A stretch of DNA of 47,679 nt from Chara braunii (GCA_003427395.1 BFEA01000444.1:1364039-1411717), one strand, 5' to 3'. Positions 11,282 through 22,689 are shown, counted from the first letter of the stretch. Numbers and translations are program-made. The notes: generated from the sequence alone by a model not told the origin.

Positions 11282-12385
11282 TTCCTTTGCTCCCTATCTT
11301 GATGTACTAGTATGAAGGGTAGGAATCTTGCATAATCATCAATGTTGTTCCCGATGTCGCTCATCCTTTGATTGAGCTGTTGTGGTTGTTGCATCTTGCA
11401 TGCTCAAAGCTTACTGAGTGAACGCCGCGCGAGGACACGTGTAAACACGACCTGATCGACGCGTTTACACGTGCCTCCGTGCGTCGAATCGCCCATTCCA
11501 GAAGGGATCATTGATTGCGGGAACACTGCTTGATTGAATACGGCCACCCGGGGCCTGCGACGGAGCAATCAACCCGAGCAAACACGTGTAAGCGAGATTT
11601 GATCCGTGCGGCTCGCACGTGTTCGCGCGCGGTGATCGCAATGCACATGAATCTCGCCGCTCTAACAATGACACGATGACACGCTCTGAGAGCTCAGAGT
11701 CGTTGTTGTACGACCCGGACTACTTCACCCTTTGGATAGCGGAATGCCTCCTACAGAGATTCCCTTGCCTAACGGAGAATCGACTGTGTCCTAGGGAGTT
11801 TCACTGCGCCACATCTAGCGACCCCCGGTGCTCTGATTTCCCCAATCAGGATCACACCCACTACTTCACCCACTCCGGATTTGTCGTTATCTCTACTAGC
11901 TTCCCTCCTTTCCGTCTTGTTCTTCCGTATCATCGGCTCAGCGTCGTCCCGTGGCCGACCATAGCCCCATACTGGCCTAGCACGCCCTGCGGAAATTGCA
12001 GACGATGCGGCGAACAGGGAGCCCCAGAAGCTCGAAGGCCTAACCAGAACGCGCGGCGACCTGCGCCACGTGGCCACTTTCGACGGACAGACTCATCTGG
12101 ACCTCACCCACCCCGGAGGGACCTTTTGACGAATCGCCGCCCTCAGAACCGGTGGATCGCACGGCCTTGAATAATTTGCGCATGCCATCTGCCCTATGAC
12201 CAGAAGTGGTCCGCCCTCTTTACCCAAATTGCACTCGTGCCCCCGAAAAACTCTGCCACAGGAGATCTCAGTTTTGACGTGGGACTCGACCCCCACTTTC
12301 CCAAAAATCCTTGGCACACCCCTTTTTCGCACTTGCAGGCCCACACTCTATTCCGATCAGGAAGTCGTGTTGGGCGTGAGGTTGG
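11282..12385 (+). repeat. 3' LTR of element A (left part lost in gap)
   Basis: Direct copy of 1-1134 with scattered, mostly transition differences; it lacks about 30 bp present near 140-175. The match ends at 12385, after which the sequence no longer resembles the primer-binding site region, as expected where an LTR meets flanking DNA. Confidence 0.8.
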
Positions 12386-13045
12386 GCGTCACAACCCTAT
12401 GGGAGAAATGAGTGTCGGGCGTTTATAAATAAACACCGGCTGGGGAAACCATTGGCTGTGATCGTCGTCCTGCTGCGACGTAAAATAATTTCCGATGACA
12501 CTTGGGGGGCGGTCGTTAAATTGCCTCTGGATCAGCCAATTGGTGTAAGGCTCGCTGCACGCGAGGATAAACACAGTGCAGGGCTGGCCAGCTCAACAAC
12601 TACTCGGGGCACATGGGTGGGCCGTGTGCACACCTTTAGTCACGCACGCCAAAGCGGATTGCTCAGGGACGCTGACGTCAAGTGACAATCAAGGGGAATT
12701 GGGGAAGGGGTAGATTCCAGTTGATAAGTTTGAGCAAGATCCCATGTTTCAAACAGACCCAACAGATGATGTTATTTTTATTTTGATTAGTTAGATGTAC
12801 TGCCATTGACATCTGACAGACAATATAGTTTAGAACTGATTCTATTCATTGTGCTTTCTGTTTGCGAGTTAGTCAAAGTTGAATAGTCTCATTTGTAGGA
12901 ATCTGAACTTACCTATTGATCCCAAATGTATCTACTCTGAAAAAATCACCAATTAATTAGTTATTTATTTTAAATTGGTCTGGGCATTACGCTGTGGTAG
13001 GCACCTAGAGTAACCCAATGCAGATTGTGCTCAGTTCTGTAGCTT
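12386..13045. other. Spacer between elements A and B
   Basis: GC-balanced flank with an AT-rich stretch at 12720-12965. A TTTATAAATAAA sequence at about 12421 could be an incidental TATA box. No gene, no primer-binding site and no copy of the DNA downstream of element B were found, so the 5' LTR of element B is missing or too diverged to see. Confidence 0.4.
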
Positions 13046-14873
13046 ATGAGCGAGAGGGAAGAACAACAACCGGACGACCGGCTCTTGTGATCGGCTAGAC
13101 GCACGGTTGCCCATTTGGAATTAGGACCAGAGGGCGACAGACATCTGTTCCGCCAGTTTAGGGAAAGGCAGCAGCAGTAGAGGAGAGCTAGAGCAGCAGA
13201 GGCTAGCATGGAGCTCGTTAGTGAAGCCACAACTTCGGTAGCCATGGCCACTTCTGCACAGCAGACTTCTCAGTCTGGTAGTTCAGGATCTGTAGGGTCA
13301 ACGGTCGGGCAAACCCAGAGTCAGTCCGCTGGCGTTATGGCAAGTCAGCCATTGGTGTTGTCACCCGAGGAGATCGCCATACAGTAGGCTACCCTGCACG
13401 AGGCACAACTACAGAAGGCTTTAGGAGAGATTAAGGCAGAGAAAGAGAGAATGATTAGGAGAAGAGCCAGGTTGCAGCAGCGACAAGCGGACATTAGTGG
13501 GTTAGAGGAGATGGACCTAGCGGAGTTGGATGATCCGTTGAGGGCCCTGAGGTCGGTCTTGTTAGGAGTAGTAGAGATGCAAGACCAGCAGACGACTATC
13601 TTGCAGGACATCCAGCAGAGTCTGGCCGTCTTGGTCGGACGAGCGCATGCGGCACCATCACCGTCCGGGCCTAGTGCCTGGGCCGTTGTACATCCTCCTC
13701 CTTTTGTTCCACCGGTAACTGGGGTATCCCCATATACCGCTCCAGTATCGGTTCAGCCTGTCTCCCTGGGAATACCGTTAACAAGTGGGCTTTCAGCAGG
13801 TCCTAGTTTACAGGTTCCTGTACACCGCAGGTTGCAGTAAGTGTGCAGCCTACTGTCTCGCGGCCTGCACAGCCGCAGGGTACACATCCCCAGCAGTCAG
13901 TGCAGCAGCCTGCACCACTGGGTCCACAACCCGGAGTGATGAAGGGACCGGGATAAAGTCAGTGGGTACAAACGACGGCCATCGCCGCTCCTAAACCCTT
14001 CACAGGGGATAAGAGGGGCGAAGACCTCGACACTTGGTTGATGGCAGTGCCAATTTATGTCAAGTGCAAACTTACCTTGCCGCACTCGGAAGTGCTTGTG
14101 GCTGCCTCCTATTTAGAGGGGAGTGCAGCGCGATGGTTGAGTGGTTTAGTGCAGCTACAGGGGTACGGTCATGACTTTCGCGTTTGGGCGGTCACCCAGA
14201 AATTGGATGACTTTCTCAAGTTGGTGGAAGATAGGTGGCACGATCCTCAGGAGGCCCAAAAAGCCACTGACGTGATCCTGGCACTGCACACGAGGCAGTT
14301 CAAGTCAGTAAGGGAGGCCACTGACGCTGTGGAGCGTCTGATCTGTGTCCCTGGGGTTCGCTATGACCCCCAGGTATTACTCACCTCCTACCTGAGATGC
14401 TTTCCCATGCCTCTCAGGAATCAGTTGGCAGGTGAGGCCAACATCAATATGCTTAACTTTCCCTCGTTCAGCAAGAAGGCCTTAGACCTAGAAGCAAAGA
14501 TAGTGCATGGACATAACCCCACGACGGATGGTAGGAAGAAGACACTGCCTCCCAACTGGAAGGCGAAGGTTCGCATTATGTTTGTCGATAACGATGGTTC
14601 AACCATCGAGTTAGATGGCAACTTTCAGGAGGGAGTAGGTTCAGAGACTGGCAGCGTAGATTCTTCAGGGGGTGGAGTAGTCGCTGCTGTAGCACAAAAA
14701 GGTAAGGCGACCGAAAGATGCCGTGGAGGTTCCCGGTCAAGGAGTTAAGTTGACCCCAATGCTCCTCCATGGGAGAAAGCGGGTTTAACTCAGAACGTGT
14801 GGAGAGATCGGTACACACGGCATGCTTGTATCCGTTGTGGCCAATATTGCCATAACCAATTCAAGTGTTGAAA
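13046..14873 (+). pseudogene. Element B gag with CCHC zinc knuckle, several stops
   Basis: From ATG 13046 one frame reads on through stops at about 13088, 13175 and 13384. The coiled-coil-like stretch 'EIKAEKERMIRRRARLQQRQ' is at about 13430, then a Pro/Val-rich spacer with frame changes near 13800-13980. The capsid-like region (14038-14748) has 'EGSAARWLSGLVQLQGYG' and 'DDFLKLVEDRWHDPQEAQKATD'. A complete C-x2-C-x4-H-x4-C knuckle ('CIRCGQYCHNQFKC') lies at about 14827-14868, immediately followed by TGA. The product would package element RNA. Confidence 0.75.
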
Positions 14874-15005
14874 CAAGAAGGTGACTGAGAAGATCCCACC
14901 TACAATGGGGCAGGCGTTGGGATCCTCCGCTCCCGTTGGTAGCAATGTGGCTAGCACTTCTGGCACTGCTGCGGGAAACACGTCGGGCCAGTAGGAATAG
15001 TAGTT

Positions 15006-15750
15006 GTGCCTGCTAGGGTCGAGGTGGTGGACACACCCTCACCAGCTCGAGAGATGGCCCAAGCTGATGACTCCATCGTCGTCCCGCAAACACATTCAGA
15101 CCCATCGAGCCTCTGTTCGATGAATGTGTTTGAGTCCTTAGAGGAGCTAGAGGAGGAGTGGTCTAGAACAGATCCGCTAACTTCTTGGACGACATTGGTC
15201 AAAGCCCCTAAGGGTGGGAGGCTGTCTCTTATACACATCTAGATGTGTATAAGAGACAGCACCCTCACCAGCTCGAGAGATGGCCCAAGCTGATGACTCC
15301 ATCGTCGTCCCGCAAACACATTCAGACCCATCGAGCCTCTGTTCGATGAATGTGTTTGAGTCCTTAGAGGAGCTAGAGGAGGAGTGGTCTAGAACAGATC
15401 CGCTAACTTCTTGGACGACATTGGTCAAAGCCCCTAAGGGTGAGATGTTCATCAGTGAGGTAGTCATCTACGGCTACAAGGTAGGGCCCTATTATGACAC
15501 TTACTCGACACGAAATTTCATTAGTCGCGCGTGCGTTGAGAGGCTGTGCTTACAGGGGCAAGTGCAGCGCCTGAGTCGACCTGTGCCAACAAACAGCGTA
15601 TGGTAGTCAACGACTACCTCCACGATGTTAAGTGTTGTTTTCCGGGAACTGAGACATCGTGTCTCATTCCTAGTGAGCGATGAACTCCCCGTGGATATAT
15701 TGTTAGGTATGTACTACCTCTCTGTGGCACAACCCTAGTTTGACTGGGAC
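15006..15750 (+). pseudogene. Element B retropepsin-like protease, active site altered
   Basis: After an acidic Ser-rich linker ('NVFESLEELEEEWSR'), the protease reads 'GYKVGPYYDTYSTRNFISRACVERL'. The usual Asp-Thr-Gly is Asp-Thr-Tyr here, so the catalytic Gly is lost. Later 'VDILLGMYYLSVAQP' matches the conserved 'DILLG' motif near the end of the fold. Stops occur at about 15604 and 15738. A Nextera adapter at 15222-15259 sits between two copies of a 183-bp segment upstream. Confidence 0.65.
15222..15259. other. Nextera mate-pair junction adapter (artefact)
   Basis: The full 38-bp palindromic adapter between two copies of a 183-bp segment (15034-15216 and 15260-15442) of the element B protease leader. 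Confidence 0.98.
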
Positions 15751-15756
15751 CGAAAA

Positions 15757-17290
15757 GTGGTCAAACACACTTTGCCAGGTGGAGGGACCGCCATATTAGA
15801 TAAGTTCAAAGCTACTAGTCTGATTGAGTCCCATGGATGCATGTGTGCGGCCGCGTTTTATAATTACTATAAGCAAAATCATGAGGAGGGTATGTATCTA
15901 GTTTATGTCTTTGCTGCAGGCGAGCCGGTGAAAATGCCGCCGGAGATAGAGGGAGTAGTTGCTAAATACCCTGATCTATGTGAAGAGCCGACAGGGGTGA
16001 GAGGGAGGTCGTCCACGCGATAAAGATTATCCCAGGGTCTAGCATCCCAAAGGGTAGGATCTATCGGATGTCTCCAGGCGAGCTTGACGAGCTTTGCCGG
16101 CATCTCAAGGAACTCGTAGAAAAGGGTTGGATCCGGTCGAGTGTTTCTCCTTATGGGTCTCCAGTCCTATTTGTACCCAAGAAAAAGGAAGGAACACTTA
16201 GGATGTGCATTGACTATAGGGGCCTCAATGCCATCACTGTTAAGAACAGAGAGCCCCTACCGAGCATCGATGACTTGCTAGATAGAGTGCAAGGGTGTCG
16301 GTACTTCAGTAAGATAGATCTGAAGTCCGGGTACCATCAGATTGCAATCCGGCCCGAGGATCAACACAAAACGGCTTTTGAGACCAGGTACGGTCTGTAC
16401 GAGTTTGTGGTGATGCCTTTCGGCCTTTGCAATGCGTCTGGCACCTTTCAACACGCTATGAATCAGGTATTTCATGACTACTTGGATAAGTTTGTCATCG
16501 TGTACCTCGATGATTTACTTATTTTTAGTAAGACTGTCGAGGAGCACGTTGCGCACTTGGACAAAGTCCTGAGTCTTCTGCGATAGCACAAGTTCAAGAT
16601 CAACGGTGAGAAGTGTGAGTTTGGCCGCACCCGTGTCTTGTACTTGGGTCATGGGATTTCTGTGGAGGGATTGAAGCCCGATGACGCGAAGGTGGCCAGC
16701 ATTCGTGACTGGCCGCGTCCTCAGTCTGTGACTGAGATGAGGTCTTTCTTAGGGATGACCGGCTACTATCGCAATTTCGTGAAGAAGTATAGCATAGTTG
16801 CTGCCCCTTTGACTGACCTGACTCGCCTTGACACCCCATGGGAGTGGACAGACAGATGCGAGGCTGCTTTCAGACATCTGAAGCATGCGTTGACGCATCA
16901 CGAGGTCTTGAAACTTCCTGATCTTGACAAGCCATTTGTAGTAACTACGGATGCTAGCCAATATGCATAGGCGCCGTACTTGCGCAGCAGGAGGGGAAGA
17001 AGTTGAGGCCGGTAGAGTACATGTCCAAAAAGATGCCCTCTCAGAAGTTGGCTAAATCCACCTATGAGAAGGAACTCTATGCGATCTACAAGGCGCTCAC
17101 CCATTGGAGACACTATCTCTTTGGGAGGTTCTTCTACGTCAGGACTGATCACCAGACCCTGAAGTGGATGAGAACCCAACCTGTGTTGTCTGATGCATTG
17201 AAGCGTTGGATTGAAGTCATAGAGCAACATTGAGCCCCAATACATTAAGGGCGAGTACAACAAGGTTGCTGATGCACTGTCGCGTAGACC
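15757..17290 (+). pseudogene. Element B reverse transcriptase and RNase H
   Basis: The linker 15757-16023 leads to an RT with a complete motif set: '[20 protein letters not shown]', '[14 protein letters not shown]', '[20 protein letters not shown]' and catalytic '[13 protein letters not shown]' (about 16495-16533). A TAG at 16584-16586 interrupts the thumb, which continues in frame with 'HKFKINGEKCEFG'. RNase H keeps Asp in 'TTDASQ', Glu in 'YEKELYAIY', Asp in 'RTDHQTLKW' and Asp in 'VADALSRR', but has a TAG/frameshift near 16969 and another break at 17231. This is the best-preserved enzyme of element B. Confidence 0.85.
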
Positions 17291-17327
17291 AGATTTCTCT
17301 GGTGCGCTGATCACTGAGTTTGGGCTT

Positions 17328-18378
17328 GTGGACGATGTTACTCAGTCTATGGTGGAAGCCTATCCCGAGGACCGGTTTATGTCTGATATCATACGCAGAC
17401 TCGAGGCGAAGGACAAAGGAACTTCTGCCGAGTTTGAGTTGGTCAACGGATTGCTGTTCCTTGAGAAGGCAGGGAATAAACGTCTGTGTGTGCCAGATAG
17501 GGAGTCTTTGCGTAGTTTATTTTTAGGCGAGTGTCATGATGCCACATGACATTTTGGTTTAAAAAAGACTGCAGCCAATTTGCTGCAGCGGTTCTAGTGG
17601 CTCACGATGATGAGAGATGCGAAGTTGTACGTGGAAACTTGTCAGGTCTGTCAGAGAGACGAGCCACGTACACAGGCTCCTCTTGGGCTTTTGAAGCCCC
17701 TTCCGATTTCGGAAAGGCCTGGTGAAAGCCTGTTCATAGACTACATGGATACGCTGGTCACCAGCAAGAGCGAGATGAGACACATCTTTGTTATCGTGGA
17801 TAGGTTTAGTAAGTACGCTAGGTACGTTGCAATGCCGGAGATAGCGAAGACTGAGCATGTGATTAAGATGTTCAAAGAGAACTGGGTTAGAGATTTTGGA
17901 TTGGCAAAGTCTATAGTCAGTGACCGTGATGTGCGTGCGATTCACAAATGAACTGTGGGAAGGCGCAGCTGCAGAATAGGGAACGCAGCTGCAGATGACG
18001 TCAGGAAACCATCCCGAGGCAAATGGACAAGCAGAACAGTTGAACCGCGTTGTACAACACCTGCCGAGGCATTACATCAAGCCAAATCAGGTAGACTGGG
18101 ATGAGAAACTTGCTCTCATTACCAGCCTGTACAACAACGCGGTCCACAACGCAATGGGCGTGAGCCCGAGTAGTCTGCTATTAACCTTTAGACCTAGACT
18201 GCCTCTGGATTTCTTACTACCTGAGAATCAGCCCTCTGCTGCACCAGGGACTGTAGAGTTTGCTTATCGATATGAGCAACTGATGCAGCAGGTTGTTGAA
18301 CAGATGCACAAGGCACAGGCGGCGATGATAGAGTCTGAGAACAAACACTGCCGCCCGTCCACGTTTCAGGTAGGATAG
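17328..18378 (+). pseudogene. Element B integrase
   Basis: The zinc-binding region reads 'GECHDAT', a TGA, 'HFGLKKTAANL' and 'CQVCQRDEP', keeping the HHCC residues around stops at 17549 and 17596. The core has 'ESLFIDYMDTLV' (first Asp), 'IVSDRDVR' (second Asp, frame lost just after it) and 'NHPEANGQAEQLNR' (catalytic Glu). 'YNNAVHNAMGVSPSSLLL' is the normal post-core sequence. Stops near 17951 and 17979 and a frameshift fall between the second Asp and the Glu. Confidence 0.8.
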
Positions 18379-18858
18379 AGAGTCTGGGTCAAATCCTTAG
18401 AACTGGGACAGGAGCAGGGGATCTCCCGCAAGCTCATGCCACAATACTTTGGACCATGGGAGATTCTGGATGTTGTCGGGGAAGAACGGAATGGGCCCTC
18501 TTATGTTATTCGCACCCCTGGTCACTTACGTACTCACCCTGTTTTTCACTCTTCTAAGCTTGCACCATCCAAAGAAACTGATCAGTTTCCTTCTCGTCGC
18601 TCTATGCTGCCCCCAGCCATGGATGGAGAGGTCGACATCAACAACATCGTTGATCACCGAGAGATGCCAGTTCCAAGACCAACCGGCAGAGGACGACCTT
18701 CAAAATCGAAGCTGCAGTACCGAGTTCAGTTCAGACATAACACTGATCCCAGGGAGGACAGATGGTTGACAAGGGAGGAACTGATGCAGACCGCTCCACA
18801 GGTAGTTCACTATGAGAAGTCTCTACGGAAAGGCAAGCGCCAAATTATCGAAGACTGA
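18379..18858 (+). pseudogene. Element B GPY/F module and chromodomain-like C-terminus
   Basis: After a TAG at 18376-18378 the frame continues 'RVWVKSLELGQEQGISRKLMPQYFGPW', then from 18436 'EILDVVGEERNGPSYVIR' and 'HPVFHSSKLAPSKE', the usual GPY/F tail. 'INNIVDHREM', 'LQYRVQFRHNTDPREDRWL' and 'ELMQTAPQVVHYEKSL' then match the chromodomain-like end of chromoviruses in order, though the aromatic cage looks incomplete. Chromodomains steer integration to marked chromatin. The ORF ends at 18858. Confidence 0.75.
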
Positions 18859-19824
18859 ACTTCTCAGTGGACTAGCGAAGTATGGAGGAGGGAATGTGAG
18901 GCAAAGGCCTCGATATGCCCTACTGGGCTCCTATTTGCAACAGAGTCGGCTGCACTAAGTGAAGGCAGGCCCGACGGACCCTAAGAGGCCTATTTTGGAC
19001 TACTTTGCAACTGGAGAAAATGCAGGCAGTTGCGCAGCGCTAGTTGGTTGGAAGCTCCCAGACCCTGATTTCCTTTATCAAATGCATCTGAGTCAGGCCC
19101 TGGGCGAGATTCGCAGCATAGGTCCAACTTAGACTGTGGGTAGTTGGGCAGAAGTAACTGTCGGTGGCCCTGGGCCAATTCGTTTGGTCTGAGGCTCAAC
19201 CTCCCTGGGCCTACCGGAAGCTTCTGGGCCGAGGCCCAACACAGCCAGGCTGCACGCATACAGGCTGGCCATTTCCATATAGGAAAGGGCCAGCCCACGC
19301 TTTGGGCATTCGGGTGCTGGCTGCATGTTTCGCAGAAGCTGGCTGGCACTCACGCGCTCACGGGCGAGCTGGAAGGAGTAGGCAGCCATAGCCAAGCTGC
19401 ACTGCTATAGGATGGGTGTGGCGCATGATGGTCCTTGGGTGCATGTGGCATCTGTGTGTTGGGGAACGAGGTTGTGAGTGATGCGAGAGACATACCAGGT
19501 GCTGGAAGCGTGCGGCATTGGCTGCTATCTGCTCGTACTTCGGGAGAGTTGTTATCGTCATCTTCGGCATTGTAGTCTAGGCTAGATAGGATCTCCCAAC
19601 TGTAGTCTGGGCGCTGAGTGCCAGATAGGATATCAACATTGGTTCTTGGTTGATGATGATGACGAGACTATTCCAGCATTGTCAATTATGAGCTTTTGGT
19701 GTACTCTTATTTGGTGAAACTCGTGATGCAATTTTGTTTTTGGTTCGACGTCACGACTGTCTGGTCTTATGTGTATGATGCTGTTTGAATGCTAATTGCT
19801 CATCTTCCTTGCACTTGTCCTACG
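18859..19824. other. Noncoding region after element B (possible 3' LTR)
   Basis: It begins with a candidate polypurine tract and the sequence TGTGAGGCAAAGGCC. The part 19130-19400 is rich in GGCCC motifs in both orientations, which makes long mirror ORFs on both strands that are not believed. The rest (19400-19800) shows no gene. No LTR end could be fixed without a 5' copy. Confidence 0.35.
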
Positions 19825-20322
19825 AAAAAAACAACAACTCCCGGTTCTTCTCCGGCTGCTCCCGCTCCTCCTCCCGCTCCTTTTCTCTCGCTCCTTCTCT
19901 CCCGCTCCTTCTCTCCCACTCCACTCCAGCTGCTCCCGCTCCTCCTCCCGCTCCACCTTCGCCAAACAACTTGACAAAGATTCCGCCATAGCCATCTCCT
20001 ACGAAAAAAAAAGAAAAAAGGCTCCTGCTCCTTCTCCCGCACCTCCTCTCGCTCCTCCTCGCTCTCCTCCTCCTCTGGCTCCTCCTCCCCCTCCTTCTCT
20101 CTCTATTCCTGCTCCTCCTCTCGCTCCTCGTCCACCAAACAACCAATTGTCCGCCATTGCACGCTCCTCCTCCTTCGGCTCCTTTTCCCACCGCTCCCAC
20201 TCCTTGTCCCGCTCCGCCGCCAAATGACGTGACAAAGATCCTACCCGTCGGACAAGCTCCCCCGCTCCTCCTCCCGCTTCTCCTTCCCCGCTCCTCCTCC
20301 TCCTCCCGCTCCTCGCTCCCGC
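19825..20322 (+). repeat. CT-rich tandem repeat, left part (split by D-left)
   Basis: Degenerate units of CT-rich DNA (GCTCCTCCTCCCGCTCC-like) separated by a core related to CCAAACAACGTGACAAAGAT, seen at about 19966, 20140 (decayed) and 20219. Some units also have CCTACGAAAAAAAA before the CT-rich part. The same unit resumes at 27773 beyond D-left. Pro-rich ORFs on one strand and Glu/Arg-rich ORFs on the other are composition effects. Confidence 0.75.
20319..20322. other. Candidate target site duplication CCGC (left of D-left)
   Basis: CCGC directly precedes the TG end of D-left and is repeated at 27769-27772 directly after its CA end. CCGC is common in this CT-rich repeat, so chance agreement is possible. 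Confidence 0.5.
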
Positions 20323-20330
20323 TGTCGAGT

Positions 20331-21300
20331 GCATCGGTCCGGCACCTCAAGAGGCAGAGCGGGACCCTCCCGGCCGCGTCACACAGGAGTTAGTTTTAAA
20401 TCCTTCGCCGCAAATATACATGGAGCTTCCGCAAGCCGCTCCGGTCGAGTGCGCCAGCCATACCTCCCGCGAGCCCCTACGACAGGATAGGGCCTACGTG
20501 AGGCACGACTTACCTCCACCTTATGGGAGCTGTCACCTCCCTTCGGTGGGTGTATTCCCGCCTAGCTACCAGTCCACAGTACGAAAGCTGATCAGTTGCA
20601 ATCGCAGAGGTGGACCAGCCGAGGGCATTTCTCGTTCGCTGTAGCATAGGGGGCACGCGCGGTAATACGCCTCTATCGGACCCGCACACGAACCGACGTC
20701 TTGGGGGGGGCTGAGGTCCGTAGCGTGGGCCGTCGTCGGTCGACTAGGACGCATCCCACGCACCACACGCACACCACTTTACGAACGCAAAAATAAAACA
20801 CACACACACACACACGAAAACGACGCAACACAACCAACGCGACAACGCTCCTAGTCCCGAGGTAGCCATCCCATAACTTCCCGATGCGGAAATCGGATAG
20901 GCGTCGCGCGTGAGACTTAGTATAAAACCGCGCGGACGCAGGGCCTACTCATATCGGCCAGCAAATGCAAACGTGCGCAAGCGGTCGCAATGATGGCGTA
21001 CTGTGTAGTACCCATACCCATGCGGTCCTCGTTAATCTCGCGGGTCGCATTCGATACTCAAGTGTCCGCTGACGCGCGCCTTGAGGGTTAATCTCTCGAC
21101 GCTGGACAATCGCCATGCGCGGTTGAAGACCACACACCCTCTTCTGCACCCTGTGTAGAGCGGGTGGTACACAGGTCCGTCCCTGTGGTGGCGGTCGTTC
21201 CTTGCTGCCCTGGAGATGAGCCTCACTCCGGGCCTGAACAGAAGTCAAGGGGTATGACTTTGACGGCTTCCACGGACTACAACGTCCAACTATAAAAATC
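20331..21300 (-). other. D-left 3' conserved region
   Basis: One of the best conserved parts of D, matching the reverse complement of about 42600-43570 in D-right, including parallel 74-residue open frames (20420-20644 here, 43259-43483 on the other strand). Most changes between those frames alter the protein, so conservation is not clearly at protein level. On the plus strand it also holds AATAAA and two TATAAAA boxes conserved in both copies. Confidence 0.55.
20921..20927 (+). promoter_or_regulatory. TATA box candidate conserved in both D copies (antisense to D)
   Basis: TATAAAA within the conserved context ACTTAGTATAAAACCGCG. The same box lies on the minus strand at 42975-42981 in D-right. 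It points opposite to the D-right ORF, suggesting a promoter at the far end of D reading inward. A second box at 21291-21297 (ACTATAAAAA) is likewise conserved, at 42604-42611. Confidence 0.35.
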
Positions 21301-22079
21301 TCTACAAAGCAAAGGACAAAAGAGGGTCTTCCTTTTCTCTCAAGCCATAACCTGGTTAACCCTTGCGCACGATCACAGTAAGTCGTGCGTATACCCAAGG
21401 CACATATAAATATATACATAAGGCTTATTTATATAGGACGATCACTCCTCACAGTCACAGTGGGACTCCTCTCCACCATATATGTATGTAATCGCAGGCA
21501 GTCACGTCTTGAGTCCGAACCACAACCATACCTGCAGTCACATCAAAGATCCAACAAGGTTCACACACTACACGGGGTCAACTTCAACCATTCTCTATGC
21601 TCATACCCCTTGCGTTAGCCATACAAACCTCACTCTTGTGCAACTCCCCAAAATAAATACTCAGTACTTTTGTTAAATGGCCATTCAATAAAGTCCGGGT
21701 GAAAACACAATGAAACAATTCAAACCACATGACTAAAGCCTTTAGGTTGAGTGGCAAGAACGGATTGGAGTTGAATCGTAGACCGACGAATCGGCAACCG
21801 ACCTGTTATCAGTGATAACACAAGATGATCCTTGTAGGATCAGGCTGAAGCTAATCCAAGTCCTGAATCGAAGTCCAATGAAAGTCTGTACTATAAGACA
21901 GGTCAACCCCCAAGCTAGGTCGTCAGCGCATGGGGGATGAACCTCCATAACACCTTCCCACTCTAGGCTATCTGCCAACTAAATCCAAGTCTACCCCTAA
22001 GCCAGTGCCCAAAGCAAAGGTAGACTAACGGGAGGATCTCCCCCATTCAGGGTGGATCGCCAGAATCGCCACCTATCGA

Positions 22080-22430
22080 AATATACTCTAACCCCTCTAA
22101 ATCAAGAAAATTTCGGCAGCGCTTCCCGTAGGAAAAGTGTCTTTCCATAATTTATATCAGGCCGAATATGAAAACAGAAATAATCTTTGACTTTTCAAAG
22201 TTCAATTTGTGTATAACTCCCTGAATTAGCAAAAATTTGGGCAGCACTCCCTTTAGAAAAGGAGACTTCCCATATTTTTACTAAGCCATATATGGACTTT
22301 AGACAAGTTGAACTTTGAAAAGCCAAAATTTGACTAACTCCTTGGATCTGCAGAAATTTTGGCAGCGCTTCCCGTAGAGAAAGTAGCTTATCAAAATTTA
22401 TACAAAGCCAAGTATAATAACAGATCCCAG
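22080..22430 (-). repeat. 122-bp tandem repeat, D-left (about 3 copies)
   Basis: Units recur at about 22115, 22240 and 22361, each with a GGCAGCRCT motif followed by a short inverted repeat such as CTCCCTTTAGAAAAGGAG. D-right has about five units at the matching place, so copy number changed after the copies separated. Confidence 0.75.
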
Positions 22431-22689
22431 AAAATGCGAGAATGAATCTAAGTAAAATAAACTTAGCCCAGAAAATGCAGGAATTGAAACTAACTCCTAT
22501 CGCTCTAGCACATGGCGAGCAATTACAACAACTACCTATCAAACTTAAACTCAGACCAAGTAGTAGCCTCACTCAGTCACATGCAAGCCAAACCACAAAG
22601 GTAAGTACTCTCACCGTCCCAAAGTCAACTCTGCAAACAATAGTTCATAGTCTTTCAATGCTTTGCCCCGTTATACCCAGCTTACATAA

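Larger units (their letters stand above)
1..12385 (+). mobile_element. Ty3/gypsy-type LTR retrotransposon A (decayed)
   Basis: An LTR retrotransposon in the order LTR, primer-binding site, gag, protease, RT, RNase H, PHD-type zinc finger, integrase, GPY/F-like region, extra ORF, LTR. RT-RNase H-integrase order is the Ty3/gypsy order. The 5' LTR is cut by the window start and the 3' LTR by a run of 700 N. The two LTR copies differ at roughly 8 percent of sites where compared by eye (about 700-940), so the insertion is not recent. Every coding segment is interrupted by stops or frameshifts, so it cannot act autonomously as written. The element is over 12 kb, long for the family, partly because of the added ORF after integrase. 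Confidence 0.88.
13046..18858 (+). mobile_element. Ty3/gypsy chromodomain-type retrotransposon B (decayed, LTRs not identified)
   Basis: A gag-pol unit in the order gag, zinc knuckle, protease, RT, RNase H, integrase, chromodomain-like end. Reading frames stay mostly in register over long distances but carry more than ten premature stops, many at codons where Gln, Arg or Trp would fit. A purine-rich GGAGGGAA at about 18887, shortly after the last stop, could be the polypurine tract, followed by a TG that may start the 3' LTR. No matching 5' LTR is visible upstream. Confidence 0.85.

Noticed and set aside
19129-19410. Overlapping ORFs on both strands after element B
   Set aside because: They come from GGCCC-rich inverted words; no motif or codon signal.
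19820-20350. Pro-rich and Glu/Arg-rich ORFs on both strands
   Set aside because: They are read-outs of a CT-rich tandem repeat, with mirror frames on the other strand.
20420-20644. 74-residue ORF conserved in both D copies
   Set aside because: Most changes between copies alter the protein; conservation looks to be at DNA or RNA level.
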